This document shows positions 41,521 to 50,414 of a DNA stretch of 64,000 nucleotides, one piece after another (the stretch's first letter is position 1; each line of letters opens with the position of its first letter). The DNA lies in contig NZ_CP084758.1 of NCBI RefSeq assembly GCF_020535565.1, positions 1,453,501 to 1,517,500 on the forward strand. The letters run 5' to 3'. Source of the stretch: Shinella sp. XGS7. GTDB taxonomy: Bacteria > Pseudomonadota > Gammaproteobacteria > Burkholderiales > Burkholderiaceae_C. The translations under genes were made by a program, and so were the position numbers. The notes beneath the pieces are model-generated. The model was not told the origin of the DNA. It worked only from the letters and a program-made list of their open reading frames with translations, and made no database searches.

Positions 41521-41590
41521 AAAGTCGGGCAGCAGAGCGCCCTGGCGCGCTCGCATCCCCAAGCCAAGACATCCACGGAGACAAGCCCCC

Positions 41591-43111
<1,521 letters not shown>

Positions 43112-43207
43112 GCGGTCCTGCCTGGCGCCGGCTGAGTCGGGATCAGCCCCGATTCCGCCGGCGGCGAATCCTGCTAGCGTCGCCCCTGGTACTCACGAGC
43201 TATATCA

Positions 43208-43224
43208 AGTGCTTCAGAAGCACT
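43208..43224 (+). repeat. Hairpin before the small lipoprotein gene
   Basis: AGTGCTT (43208-43214) and AAGCACT (43218-43224) form a perfect 7-bp stem with a 3-base loop, 20 bases before the ATG at 43244 and immediately upstream of the AGGGAGG ribosome site. It may be an operator or a leader hairpin controlling translation. Confidence 0.4.
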
Positions 43225-43243
43225 GTATCCAGGGAGGAAAAAC

Positions 43244-43510
43244 ATGAAGACTCTGATCGTGCCGCTGGCGGCCTTGCTGCTTGGCGCTTGTGCCTCGACT
43301 CCGGAACCGGAGGCAGGAGCCTCGCGCGTGGCAAGTGCGTCCGCCGGGACGGGTGAGCTGGTCTGCGAGTACACGGCGAGGACCGGCACCACCATTCCCA
43401 GCAAGCGGTGCTTCACGGCGGATCAGCGCGATGCCGCCCGCCAGGCCGCCAAGGACTTGCAAGATACCCTGCCAGGTAATGCTCCGACGGATTCTTCGGC
43501 GCGTAAATAG
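43244..43510 (+). CDS. Small lipoprotein with a paired-cysteine domain
   Basis: This 88-residue protein has a lipoprotein signal (MKTLIVPLAALLLGAC, lipobox LGAC, Cys16), a short linker, and a compact region with two further cysteines (LVCEYTARTGTTIPSKRC), which may form a disulfide in the periplasm. Similar small secreted proteins with this C-x(n)-PTGS/TGT-x-C pattern occur in other proteobacteria without known function. AGGGAGG precedes the ATG, and a 7-bp hairpin lies just upstream. Its stop codon abuts the stop of the convergent binding-protein gene. Confidence 0.75.
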   Translation: MKTLIVPLAALLLGACASTPEPEAGASRVASASAGTGELVCEYTARTGTTIPSKRCFTADQRDAARQAAKDLQDTLPGNAPTDSSARK

Positions 43511-44290
43511 TCAGGGGGTCTCAGCCCCCAGTCCCCACTGCTTCCTCAGCGCCTGCAGCCGCCCCTCCTCGCGCAGCTGCTCCAGGGCTCGCTGGAGGCG
43601 GCGCAGCACGGCCGGGTCGAGTTGCGCCCGTGCCAGCACCTGGATGGGGGCCCGCTCCAGCAGAGTTGGGGTCTGATCGCGCAGCCATGGTGGCACGCCC
43701 GGCTCGCGCTGCAGGGCGTGCTGGATGGCGTCGCGCGCGGCGCACAGGCCTTGCAGGCGCCCGGCCTCGCCCATGCGCAGACCCTGCTCCAGGCTGGCCA
43801 GCTCCACAAAGTCGGGCTGCACCGCCTGCAAGGCCTGGCAGCCGCCGCGCAGCCGGCCCACCTTGAGGCCGCGCCAGTGAGCGGCCTGACTGCGCGGCGC
43901 CATGCCGCCCAGGGGCCAGACCACCAGCTCCAGATGGCCCAGGGTGCCCACGATCTGGGCCTGGGGCGGCAGGCCGTCCTGGGCGGTCTGCAGCCCCACG
44001 GTCAGGTCGGTGCGTTCCAGGTTGAGCAGATGGGTGGTGCGGGCGAAGGGCTGGACGCTGTATTCCAGTCCCAGGCCGCTGCGCCGGGCCAGTTCACGGA
44101 AGACGGCGACGTAAAGCCCTTCGGGCCGGCCCTGCTCGTCCAGATAGCTGTGGGGGCGTATCAGGGGCAGGGCCACTTGCAGGGGCGGTGCCGGCCCGGG
44201 CGCCTGGGCCAGCGCGCCGGGGGCGCAGAGCAGGACCGCCAGCAGGGCGGCCAGGCGGTGCAAGGGTGCGGACCATGGGCGAGGAGCCAT
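43511..44290 (-). CDS. Family 3 solute-binding-like periplasmic protein, orphan
   Basis: This 259-residue exported protein has a signal peptide (about 1-28, ending ALA) and a family 3 fold: LQVALPLIRPHSYLDEQG, GLYVAVFRELARRSGLGLEY, and RTDLTVGLQTAQDGL. The second lobe contains cysteines in RGGCQALQ and LQGLCAARDA that could pair. There is no permease gene. It is downstream of the LytTR regulator gene on the same strand (21-base gap), so it may belong to that transcript. The ligand is unknown. Confidence 0.8.
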   Translation of the reverse strand: MAPRPWSAPLHRLAALLAVLLCAPGALAQAPGPAPPLQVALPLIRPHSYLDEQGRPEGLYVAVFRELARRSGLGLEYSVQPFARTTHLLNLERTDLTVGLQTAQDGLPPQAQIVGTLGHLELVVWPLGGMAPRSQAAHWRGLKVGRLRGGCQALQAVQPDFVELASLEQGLRMGEAGRLQGLCAARDAIQHALQREPGVPPWLRDQTPTLLERAPIQVLARAQLDPAVLRRLQRALEQLREEGRLQALRKQWGLGAETP

Positions 44291-44311
44291 GCTGCGACAC
44301 CGCGCCCGGGC

Positions 44312-45166
44312 TCACATGCCCTTGAACAGGTGCGTGTAGCTGCGGCTGACTTCCAGCTTCTCGTTGTGGCCTTTCACCCCCACCAGCTGGCGGCCGCGGA
44401 AGTCACGCGTCACGCCGGCGATGGCCTTGACATTGACCAGGGTGGAGCGGTGGATCTGCCAGAAGAGCTGGGGGTCCAGCTCGTCCACCAGCTCCTTGAT
44501 GGGCTTGCGGATCAGGGCTTCCAGAGTGGCGGTCTGCACCCGGGTGTACTTCTCGTCGCTGATGAAGAAGAGCACCTCCTCCACCGGGATCATCTGGATG
44601 GCCTGGCCCACCGTGGCCTGTATCCATTGCAGATAGGCCGGCTTGCCGCCGGGGTTGAGCTGGGCCGAGAGCTTGTGCAGCAGTTGCTGCAGGGGCGCAG
44701 CGGCCGTGGCCGCCGCCTCTGGGCCGGCCTCGGCGTCCTGGCGCTGGGCCAGGCGCTTCTTGATGCGCTGCACCGTGACCTGCAGGCGCTCCCGCTCGGC
44801 GGGCTTGAGCACATAGTCGGCCACACCCTGCTCGAAGGCTTCCACCGCGTACTGGTCATAGGCGGTGATGAAGACGATCTCGGGCACCAGCCATTCATCG
44901 TCATCGCCCTCGCCGGGCAGCTGGGCGATCTGGCGCGCCGCGTCCACGCCGGTGAGGCCGGGCATGCGGATGTCCAGAAAGACCAGATCGGGCTTGTGCT
45001 CGCGCACCAGGTCCACGGCTTCCAGGCCGTTCTTGGCCTCGGCCACGATCTGCAGCTCGGGCCAGACCTCGGTGAGGCGGCTGCGCAGCTGCTCGCGCAT
45101 CAGGCGTTCGTCATCGGCCAGCACGGCGCGGATGGTGGCGGAAGAGTCGTGGGGGGTCTCGTTCAT
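44312..45166 (-). CDS. LytTR-family response regulator
   Basis: This 284-residue regulator has a receiver domain (about 11-135, VLADDERLMREQLRSRL, phospho-acceptor Asp in LVFLDIRMPGLTG, KPAERERL lysine) and a C-terminal LytTR DNA-binding domain (about 185-284, with EVLFFISDEKYTRVQTATLE and WQIHRSTLVNVKAI). ATG 45166 (MNETPHDS) is chosen at the start of the conserved domain. It is the cognate partner of the LytS-like kinase at 45674-47197, with a small membrane-protein gene between them, all on one strand. Confidence 0.93.
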   Translation of the reverse strand: MNETPHDSSATIRAVLADDERLMREQLRSRLTEVWPELQIVAEAKNGLEAVDLVREHKPDLVFLDIRMPGLTGVDAARQIAQLPGEGDDDEWLVPEIVFITAYDQYAVEAFEQGVADYVLKPAERERLQVTVQRIKKRLAQRQDAEAGPEAAATAAAPLQQLLHKLSAQLNPGGKPAYLQWIQATVGQAIQMIPVEEVLFFISDEKYTRVQTATLEALIRKPIKELVDELDPQLFWQIHRSTLVNVKAIAGVTRDFRGRQLVGVKGHNEKLEVSRSYTHLFKGM

Positions 45167-45188
45167 GGGCGCAATGCTAGCGGCCGGC

Positions 45189-45629
45189 TCAGGGCCGGGC
45201 GGCCGGGGCGACCTGGGGTTTTTCCGGGGGCTGTGCGCGCCCGGCACGGCGGCGCAGCGCCAGCCACAGCAGCAGGCCCAGCAGCAGCAGGGGCGAGCAC
45301 AGCAGGCCGCCCACGCTGACCAGGAGCAGCAGGCCCAGGCCCAGGGCGCCGGCTGCCAGCAGCAGGGGCAGGCTCAGGCCCAGCATCAGGGTCAGGGGCA
45401 GGACCAGCAGCAGGATCAGCAGCGCCAGGCCGCCGGCCAGCAGCAGGCTGGCCCAGTGCAGACCGCTGAGCTCCTGCACGCCCAGCTCGGTGCCGTTGAT
45501 CACGATCTCGAAGCCGGGATGGGCCAGCACCTCCTGCCAGATGGCATAGCCGCCCCACAGGGCCAGGGCGCCCAGCAGCAGGCCGGGCAGCAGGATCCAT
45601 TGGGCAAAGCGCTTGATCAGGATGCTCAT
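45189..45629 (-). CDS. Hypothetical integral membrane protein within a LytS/LytTR locus
   Basis: This 146-residue protein is almost wholly hydrophobic. It has one N-terminal helix (about 10-30), a short exposed loop (GFEIVINGTELGVQELSG), then a leucine-rich run holding two or three helices, and a Pro/Arg-rich cytoplasmic tail. ATG 45629 has AGGAG at good spacing. It lies between the LytS-like kinase (45-base gap) and the LytTR regulator (22 bases), so it is probably co-transcribed and may take part in signal perception. No family was recognised. Confidence 0.75.
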   Translation of the reverse strand: MSILIKRFAQWILLPGLLLGALALWGGYAIWQEVLAHPGFEIVINGTELGVQELSGLHWASLLLAGGLALLILLLVLPLTLMLGLSLPLLLAAGALGLGLLLLVSVGGLLCSPLLLLGLLLWLALRRRAGRAQPPEKPQVAPAARP

Positions 45630-45673
45630 GGGGGACTCCTGGGGGACTTCGGGAAAGGGCGGTCGTGGTGGCA

Positions 45674-47197
45674 TCAGGCCGCGCTGGCGGCGGGGGGCTC
45701 ATGGTCTTCGCGGCTGCGGTAGGGCACGGTGATGGTGATCACGGTGCCGCTGGGCTGGTTCTCGCGCACCGTCAGCGCGGCCTTGCTGCCATAGAGCAGG
45801 CCCAGGCGCTCGCGGATATTGGCCAGGCCCACGCCGGTGCCGGAGGTGGCGGCGCGTCCAAAGCCCAGGCCGGTGTCGGCCACGGTCACGGCCAGCTTGC
45901 CGTGCACGATCTCGGCCTTGACCTTGAGGCTGCCGCCCTCGGCCTTGGGCTCCAGGCCATGCTTGATGGCGTTTTCCACCAGGCTCTGGATCATCATCTG
46001 GGGGAACTCGGCCGAGAGCAGGCCCTCGGGCACATCGATCTCGGTCTGCAGCCGCTCCTCCATGCGCACCTTGAGGATTTCCAGATAGGGGCGGATCACG
46101 GCCAGTTCGCGGCCCAGATCACGCCCGCCGCTGGCATTGGCCTCGCGCATGGTGGGCATGGAGGCGCGCAGCAGGGCGATCAGGTTCTTCTGCATCTGCG
46201 AGGCGCGCGGCGGGTCCACCTCGATCAGGTGGTCGATGGAAGCCAGGGTGTTGAAGAGGAAGTGCGGCTCCACCTGGGCCTGCATGGCGGCCATGCGGGC
46301 CTCCACCACCTGACGCTTGAGCGACTCGGCCTCGGCGGTCTCGGTGGCCTGGGCGGCCTTGACCTCGGCCTGGATGCGGCCCTTGTAGCTGATCTTGATG
46401 ATGGCCGAGGCCACGATCAGGAAGACGGCCAGGTCCATCAGGAAGTCGCCCAGCTGCACCACCCGCACCCGCACCCGGGGCTCCTGCTCGGCGTCCCGCA
46501 GGGCCGCCTCGGCATCGCGCCTGGCCTGCTCGGCGTCGCGCACGGCCTGGGCGGCATCGCGAGCGGCCTCTTCCAGGGCGCGCTTGGCCTCGGCAATGGC
46601 CTCGCGCACCTGGGCGGGGTCCTTGCCCTCGGGAAAGCGGATGTCGAGGCTGGGCAGCTGGCGCAGGCGGGCCTGGGCGGCCGAGGCCGCGTCGGCGGCC
46701 TGCTCCAGCCGTTCGGTGGCGGCGAGCGAGCGCTCCGCCTCGGCCTCCGCTTGTGCGGTATCGGCAGCGGCGGCCGAGGCGGCGCTGGCGGCCGTGCTGG
46801 CAGGCGCACTGCTGGCGCCGGCCTTGTCACGCGGCAGCACGCGGATGCCGCGCTCGTCGATGGTCACCTCGTAGCGCACCCCTTCCGGTGAGGGCTTGGG
46901 CGTGGGCGGCGGCGTGGGCGCCACGGGCTCGGCGGGGGCCACCGGCGGCTTGGCCGGGCGGGGCTTGGGCGGCTTGCTGTCCAGAATATCCACCTGCTCG
47001 GTCACCCGCCAGGTGAAGGGGGGCAGCTTCTGGACGATGTTGGTGCCGATCAGCAGCAGCAGGGACAGCACGATGAAACGCCGCCAGCTGATGCTGACCA
47101 GCCAGTTCGCATACAGCCGGAACAGGCGCATGGCCTCGGCGCTGAAGACCTGCCAGCGGGCGTAGAGGGTCGGGGTTTGGGGGGCGGTGGGGCTCAT
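45674..47197 (-). CDS. LytS-type sensor histidine kinase with Ala-rich extracytoplasmic region
   Basis: This 507-residue kinase has TM1 (about 38-58), a long proline-rich then Ala/Glu-rich coiled-coil region (about 75-245), TM2 (about 253-270), and a His_kinase domain with EPHFLFNTLASIDHLIEVDP. The HATPase domain has VENAIKHGLEP and ADTGLGFG motifs. The coiled-coil sensor between the helices is unusual in length and composition (repeats such as EAARDAAQAVRDAEQARRD). ATG 47197 starts MSPTAPQTP. With the LytTR regulator and the small membrane protein it forms a three-gene system. The stimulus is unknown; the helical domain could respond to envelope contact. Confidence 0.9.
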   Translation of the reverse strand: MSPTAPQTPTLYARWQVFSAEAMRLFRLYANWLVSISWRRFIVLSLLLLIGTNIVQKLPPFTWRVTEQVDILDSKPPKPRPAKPPVAPAEPVAPTPPPTPKPSPEGVRYEVTIDERGIRVLPRDKAGASSAPASTAASAASAAAADTAQAEAEAERSLAATERLEQAADAASAAQARLRQLPSLDIRFPEGKDPAQVREAIAEAKRALEEAARDAAQAVRDAEQARRDAEAALRDAEQEPRVRVRVVQLGDFLMDLAVFLIVASAIIKISYKGRIQAEVKAAQATETAEAESLKRQVVEARMAAMQAQVEPHFLFNTLASIDHLIEVDPPRASQMQKNLIALLRASMPTMREANASGGRDLGRELAVIRPYLEILKVRMEERLQTEIDVPEGLLSAEFPQMMIQSLVENAIKHGLEPKAEGGSLKVKAEIVHGKLAVTVADTGLGFGRAATSGTGVGLANIRERLGLLYGSKAALTVRENQPSGTVITITVPYRSREDHEPPAASAA

Positions 47198-47361
47198 CGG
47201 GCTGGACCTCTTGGATGCTGCGCACTGTACGCAAGCCGGCAGCTCCGCCCCAGGGCCGCGCGACACACTGCAGCGAGGAGGCGCCCAGCTGCGCCGCCCC
47301 GCGACAGCCGGGACGCCGTGGCGCGCCGATCTGGTCGGGAACCGCCTTCAAAAAAGCCATG

Positions 47362-47386
47362 AAAAAAGCCCCGCGTGGCGGGGCTT
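47362..47386 (-). terminator. Rho-independent terminator after the 25-residue peptide gene
   Basis: Read on the minus strand, GCCCCGC, a 3-base loop and GCGGGGC are followed by six T residues (complement of 47362-47367). It lies 22 bases after the stop of the small reading frame at 47409-47486 and 165 bases before the LytS-like kinase start, so it ends a separate short transcript rather than the kinase operon. Confidence 0.8.
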
Positions 47387-47408
47387 GGAGGCGTGGTGAA
47401 AAGGCGGC

Positions 47409-47486
47409 TCAGCCGAAGGACTGGAGCAACAGGATCAGCAAGAGCAGCAAGGCCATTGCGAGTTGCACGCTGCGTTGTTGGAACAC
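47409..47486 (-). CDS. Candidate 25-residue single-helix membrane peptide
   Basis: A short frame starting GTG at 47486 encodes 25 residues: a polar head with FQQRS, then a hydrophobic stretch including AMALLLLLILLLQ, ending SFG. GGGAG lies 7 bases before the GTG, a TATGAT -10-like hexamer is about 30 bases upstream, and a strong terminator follows. An in-frame ATG at 47516 would give 35 residues but has no ribosome site. This is the only coding signal in the 400-base gap between the LytS-like kinase and YceI. Size and layout match known small transmembrane regulators or toxins of type I systems, but no homologue was recognised. Confidence 0.55.
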   Translation of the reverse strand: MFQQRSVQLAMALLLLLILLLQSFG

Positions 47487-47597
47487 GACTTCTCTCCCTA
47501 TGTTGCAGCGCATCATAGGACCAGAGCCGGTCCGCCTTCCCTCCCCAATCTGTAGGATTGGCACCTATTTTGTAAGTAGTCGCTACCTTTGGCGGGC

Positions 47598-48167
47598 TTA
47601 TTGCCGCACGGCTTCGACTTGAATCACCAGCTTGACGTTCTTGGGGAAACCCCAGGCCAGGCCGTAGTCGATGCCCCACTGGGTGCGGTCGATGGTGGCT
47701 TCGAAGTCGCCGCCACAGACTTCGCGCTTGAGCATGGGGTTCTGGTAGCAGTTGAACTGGCTGGCCTTCAGGGTCACGGGCTGGGTCTTGTCCTTCAGGG
47801 TCAGCTGGCCGCTGACTTCGCTGACCTTGTCGCCGTTGAAGACGAACTTGTCGCCCACGAACTTGGCGGTGGGGAACTTGGCGGCGGAGAAGAAGTCATC
47901 GCCCTTCAGGTGGGCGTCCATGGGGCCCACGCCGGTGTTGACCGAGGCGATGTCGAAGGTGATCTCCACCTTGCCGGTCTTGGCGGCCTTGTCCAGGGTC
48001 ACCGTGCCCTCCTTCTTGTCGAAGCGGCCGCGGTTGGTCGAGGTGCCGAAGTGGGCGATCTCGTAGGTCACGAAGGTGTGGGTGGGGTCGATCACATAGC
48101 TGGCGGATTGCGCCTGTGCGAAGGAAGCGGCGGCCAGGGCCAGGGCGGCGATCAGGGTCTTCTTCAT
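47598..48167 (-). CDS. YceI-family periplasmic lipocalin-like protein
   Basis: This 189-residue protein has a signal peptide (1-19, ending AQA) and a YceI beta-barrel: YVIDPTHTFVTYEIAHFG, GKVEITFDIASVNTGVGPMDAHLKGDDFF, and GGDFEATIDRTQWGIDYGL. YceI proteins bind isoprenoid chains such as polyprenyl or ubiquinone-type lipids in a hydrophobic tunnel. It is third in the run cytochrome b561, YceI, YceI, matching the E. coli yceJ-yceI pairing. Two cysteines in QFNCYQNPMLKREVC are extra and could form a disulfide. Confidence 0.93.
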   Translation of the reverse strand: MKKTLIAALALAAASFAQAQSASYVIDPTHTFVTYEIAHFGTSTNRGRFDKKEGTVTLDKAAKTGKVEITFDIASVNTGVGPMDAHLKGDDFFSAAKFPTAKFVGDKFVFNGDKVSEVSGQLTLKDKTQPVTLKASQFNCYQNPMLKREVCGGDFEATIDRTQWGIDYGLAWGFPKNVKLVIQVEAVRQ

Positions 48168-48242
48168 CGGTGGTTCCTGTCTGCGAGAGGGTGGTTGGAA
48201 AGCGGGTTGGGGAGGCGCGGAGAGGCTGGGTCAGCGCGGGGC

Positions 48243-48800
48243 TCAGAGCGCGGCCAGGCCCTTGAAGACCAGCTTGAACTTGACCTGCACATCGTTGGCC
48301 ACCATGGAGGTGTCGGCCCATTCGCCGTCGCCGATCTTGAACTCCAGGCGCTTGAGCACGAAGCCGCCGGTGGCGGTGGACAGGCCGCCCGCCTGGCTCA
48401 GGGCCACGGGCACGCTGATGTCGCGGGTCTGACCCTTGATGCTGAGCTTGCCGCTCACCTCGAACTTGCCCGGGCCGGTGGCCTTGATGGCCGTGCTCTG
48501 GAACTGGGCCTGGGGCAGCTTCTTGCTGTCGAACCAGCTGGGCTTGGCCAGCTCGGCGTCCAGCTCGGGGGCGGGCAGGCTGACGCTGGCCAGGTCGATG
48601 CTGAAGGCCACCTTGCCGGTCTCGGGTTTCTTGGGGTCCAGATTCAGCTGGGCGTCGAAGCGCTTGAAGCGGCCGTCCACCGGCACGCCCATCTGGCGGC
48701 TGGTGAAGCTCAGCTCGCTCTGGGCCGGCTGGAACTGGGCCTGAGCCTGGGCGCCCAGGGCGGCAAACAGCAGGGTGGCGGTGAGGGCAAGACGGCGCAT
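48243..48800 (-). CDS. Second YceI-family protein
   Basis: This 185-residue protein has a signal peptide (MRRLALTATLLFAALGAQAQA) and a divergent YceI barrel: FQPAQSELSFTSRQMGVPVD, GKVAFSIDLASVSLPAPELDAEL, and GQTRDISVPVALSQAGG. It shares the fold with its neighbour at 47598 but little sequence, so the pair is old or functionally split. It lies 34 bases downstream of the cytochrome b561 gene on the same strand. A quinone- or isoprenoid-binding role in the periplasm is inferred from the family. ATG 48800 is set by the signal peptide. Confidence 0.92.
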   Translation of the reverse strand: MRRLALTATLLFAALGAQAQAQFQPAQSELSFTSRQMGVPVDGRFKRFDAQLNLDPKKPETGKVAFSIDLASVSLPAPELDAELAKPSWFDSKKLPQAQFQSTAIKATGPGKFEVSGKLSIKGQTRDISVPVALSQAGGLSTATGGFVLKRLEFKIGDGEWADTSMVANDVQVKFKLVFKGLAAL

Positions 48801-48834
48801 GGAAAACGGTCCTTGTGTCGAAGAGGGGCGGGGT

Positions 48835-49380
48835 TCAGGCGCCGCGGCCCGGCCACATGCGGGCCAGCAGGCGGTCGCCGTCAATGAATTGATGCTTGAG
48901 CGCGGCGGCGATATGGGCGACCACCACGGCGGCCAGGCCATAGGCCAGCCAGCGGTGCGTGGCCTTGAGCGTCTCGGCCAGGGCCGGGTCGGGCGAAACC
49001 AGGTCCGGCAGGGGCAGCAGGCCGAACCACACGATGGGGAAGCCCGCGGCCGAGCTGTAGGTCCAGCCCGCCAGGGGCAGGGCGAAGAAGAGCAGGTAGA
49101 GCAGGCCATGCACGGCGTGCGCGCTCAGCTGCTGCCAGCGCGGCCCCGGCGCGGCGGGCGGCGCGGGACGCAGCAGGCGCCAGAGCAGGCGCAGGGCGGC
49201 CAGGGCCAGCACCGTCATGCCGGCCCATTTGTGCCAGTTGTAGAGCTTGAGCCGGCTCAGGGAGAAGGGCAGGCTGACCATGTAGAGGCCCACACCCAGC
49301 AGGCCGATGATGGCCAGGGCCATCAGCCAGTGCAGGGCGATGCTGAGCAGGTCATAGCGGTGGCGGGGGCTGGGCGTCAT
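48835..49380 (-). CDS. Cytochrome b561-family protein
   Basis: This 181-residue membrane protein has four helices with the haem-ligating histidines of the YodB/YceJ-type b561 family: SIALHWLMALAI, NWHKWAGMT, HAVHGLLYLLFF, and HRWLAYGLAAVVVAHIAAALKHQF. It probably passes electrons between quinols and periplasmic partners. It starts the b561-YceI-YceI operon. ATG 49380 (MTPSPRHRYD) is chosen; a longer frame lacks a ribosome site. Confidence 0.93.
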   Translation of the reverse strand: MTPSPRHRYDLLSIALHWLMALAIIGLLGVGLYMVSLPFSLSRLKLYNWHKWAGMTVLALAALRLLWRLLRPAPPAAPGPRWQQLSAHAVHGLLYLLFFALPLAGWTYSSAAGFPIVWFGLLPLPDLVSPDPALAETLKATHRWLAYGLAAVVVAHIAAALKHQFIDGDRLLARMWPGRGA

Positions 49381-49538
49381 GGGAGGGCAGTGTGCATGCC
49401 CCCGTCCGGCCAGCGGTTCAGGGGGCTTGAGCCCATGGTTCACAGAATTTGAATGGCCCACCGGGCGCCAAGGGCGTCACGGCCCGGTCATGGCCCCCAC
49501 CCAAGATGGTTCGTTCATCAGCCCAGGAGGATTGCCGC

Positions 49539-50114
49539 ATGGACCTCATCGCCAAGATCGACGCCCTCTTCGCCCGCCGCGGGGCCTGCCGCTACGAGGG
49601 CGAGCGCCGCGAAGGCGTCAGCGCCCTGGCCCATGCCCTGCAATGCGCCCAACTGGCCGAGTGGGCCCATGCGGACAACAGCCTGGTGGCCGCCGCCCTG
49701 CTGCACGACCTGGGCCAGCTCATGGATGGCGGCCCCGAGGACCTGCTGCAGGATGACCGCCATGAACAGCGCGCCCTGCCCCTGCTGGCCACCGGCTTCG
49801 GCCCGGACGTGCTGGAGCCCATCCGCCTGCATGTGCAGGCCAAGCGCTACCTGGTGAGCACCGATGCGCGCTATGAGGAGGGGCTGTCCAGCGCCTCGCG
49901 TCACAGCCTGGCCCTGCAGGGCGGGCGCATGAAGCCCGAGGAGCAGCTGGTCTTCATGGCCCACCCCCACGCCAGCGCCGCCCTGCAGCTGCGCCGTTGG
50001 GACGATCTGGCCAAGGTGCCGGGCAAGCGCACGCCGCCGCTGGACTATTACCTGGCCCTGCTGGAGGACGAGCTGGCCCGCGTGCGCCGCCCGCGTCGGG
50101 TGGCCATCGCCTGA
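49539..50114 (+). CDS. PhnZ-like HD-domain protein (phosphonate-associated)
   Basis: This 191-residue protein belongs to the HD group named for phosphonate degradation operons: EHALQCA-type motif seen as LAHALQCAQLAEW, the HD pair in AAALLHDLGQLMDGG, DDRHEQRALPLL, and RLHVQAKRYLVSTD, with the terminal RRWDDLAKVPG block. PhnZ uses a mixed-valence di-iron centre to cleave 2-amino-1-hydroxyethylphosphonate. No phnY or transporter gene adjoins it, so the substrate is uncertain. AGGAGG at 49525-49530 supports ATG 49539. It is divergent from cytochrome b561. Confidence 0.85.
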   Translation: MDLIAKIDALFARRGACRYEGERREGVSALAHALQCAQLAEWAHADNSLVAAALLHDLGQLMDGGPEDLLQDDRHEQRALPLLATGFGPDVLEPIRLHVQAKRYLVSTDARYEEGLSSASRHSLALQGGRMKPEEQLVFMAHPHASAALQLRRWDDLAKVPGKRTPPLDYYLALLEDELARVRRPRRVAIA

Positions 50115-50304
50115 GGTGACCCGCCCCGAGGCTTAAGCCGATCTTCATGATCTCCCACTTGAGGGGGATAGCGGCAGGGGGAGGGGACTCGGATACTGCT
50201 TTTCGACCGTTGCGCTGCCTGGACCTCAGCGTGGCGGTCGAGGGGAGGAGTGCTATGCCGGCATGGCAAACCCGCAAGGGTTTGCCTGCCGGCATAGTTT
50301 TTTG
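50115..50304 (+). ncRNA. Candidate small RNA or structured leader
   Basis: The gap before the kinase gene has no plausible reading frame with a ribosome site. It contains a first hairpin ATCTCCC/GGGGGAT (50150-50169, one G-T pair) and ends in an exceptionally strong terminator. The region could be the 3' untranslated part of the PhnZ-like message, a processed small RNA, or an attenuating leader of the kinase gene at 50415. No known RNA family was recognised. Confidence 0.3.
50253..50304 (+). terminator. Long two-part terminator hairpin
   Basis: An 11-bp outer stem CTATGCCGGCA (50253-50263) and TGCCGGCATAG (50287-50297), a small internal loop, and a 7-bp inner stem CAAACCC/GGGTTTG closed by GCAA, are followed by TTTTTTG. 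It terminates plus-strand transcripts 111 bases before the kinase gene at 50415. Confidence 0.85.
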
Positions 50305-50414
50305 TGCGCCACACAACTGAGCGTGCAATCGCTGCGCCCCCTTGATATAAAGCCTGCAACAAACCGGTCACAAGACGGCCGCCATGCCGGGTCGTCTTTG
50401 CCTAGGGAGGCGCC

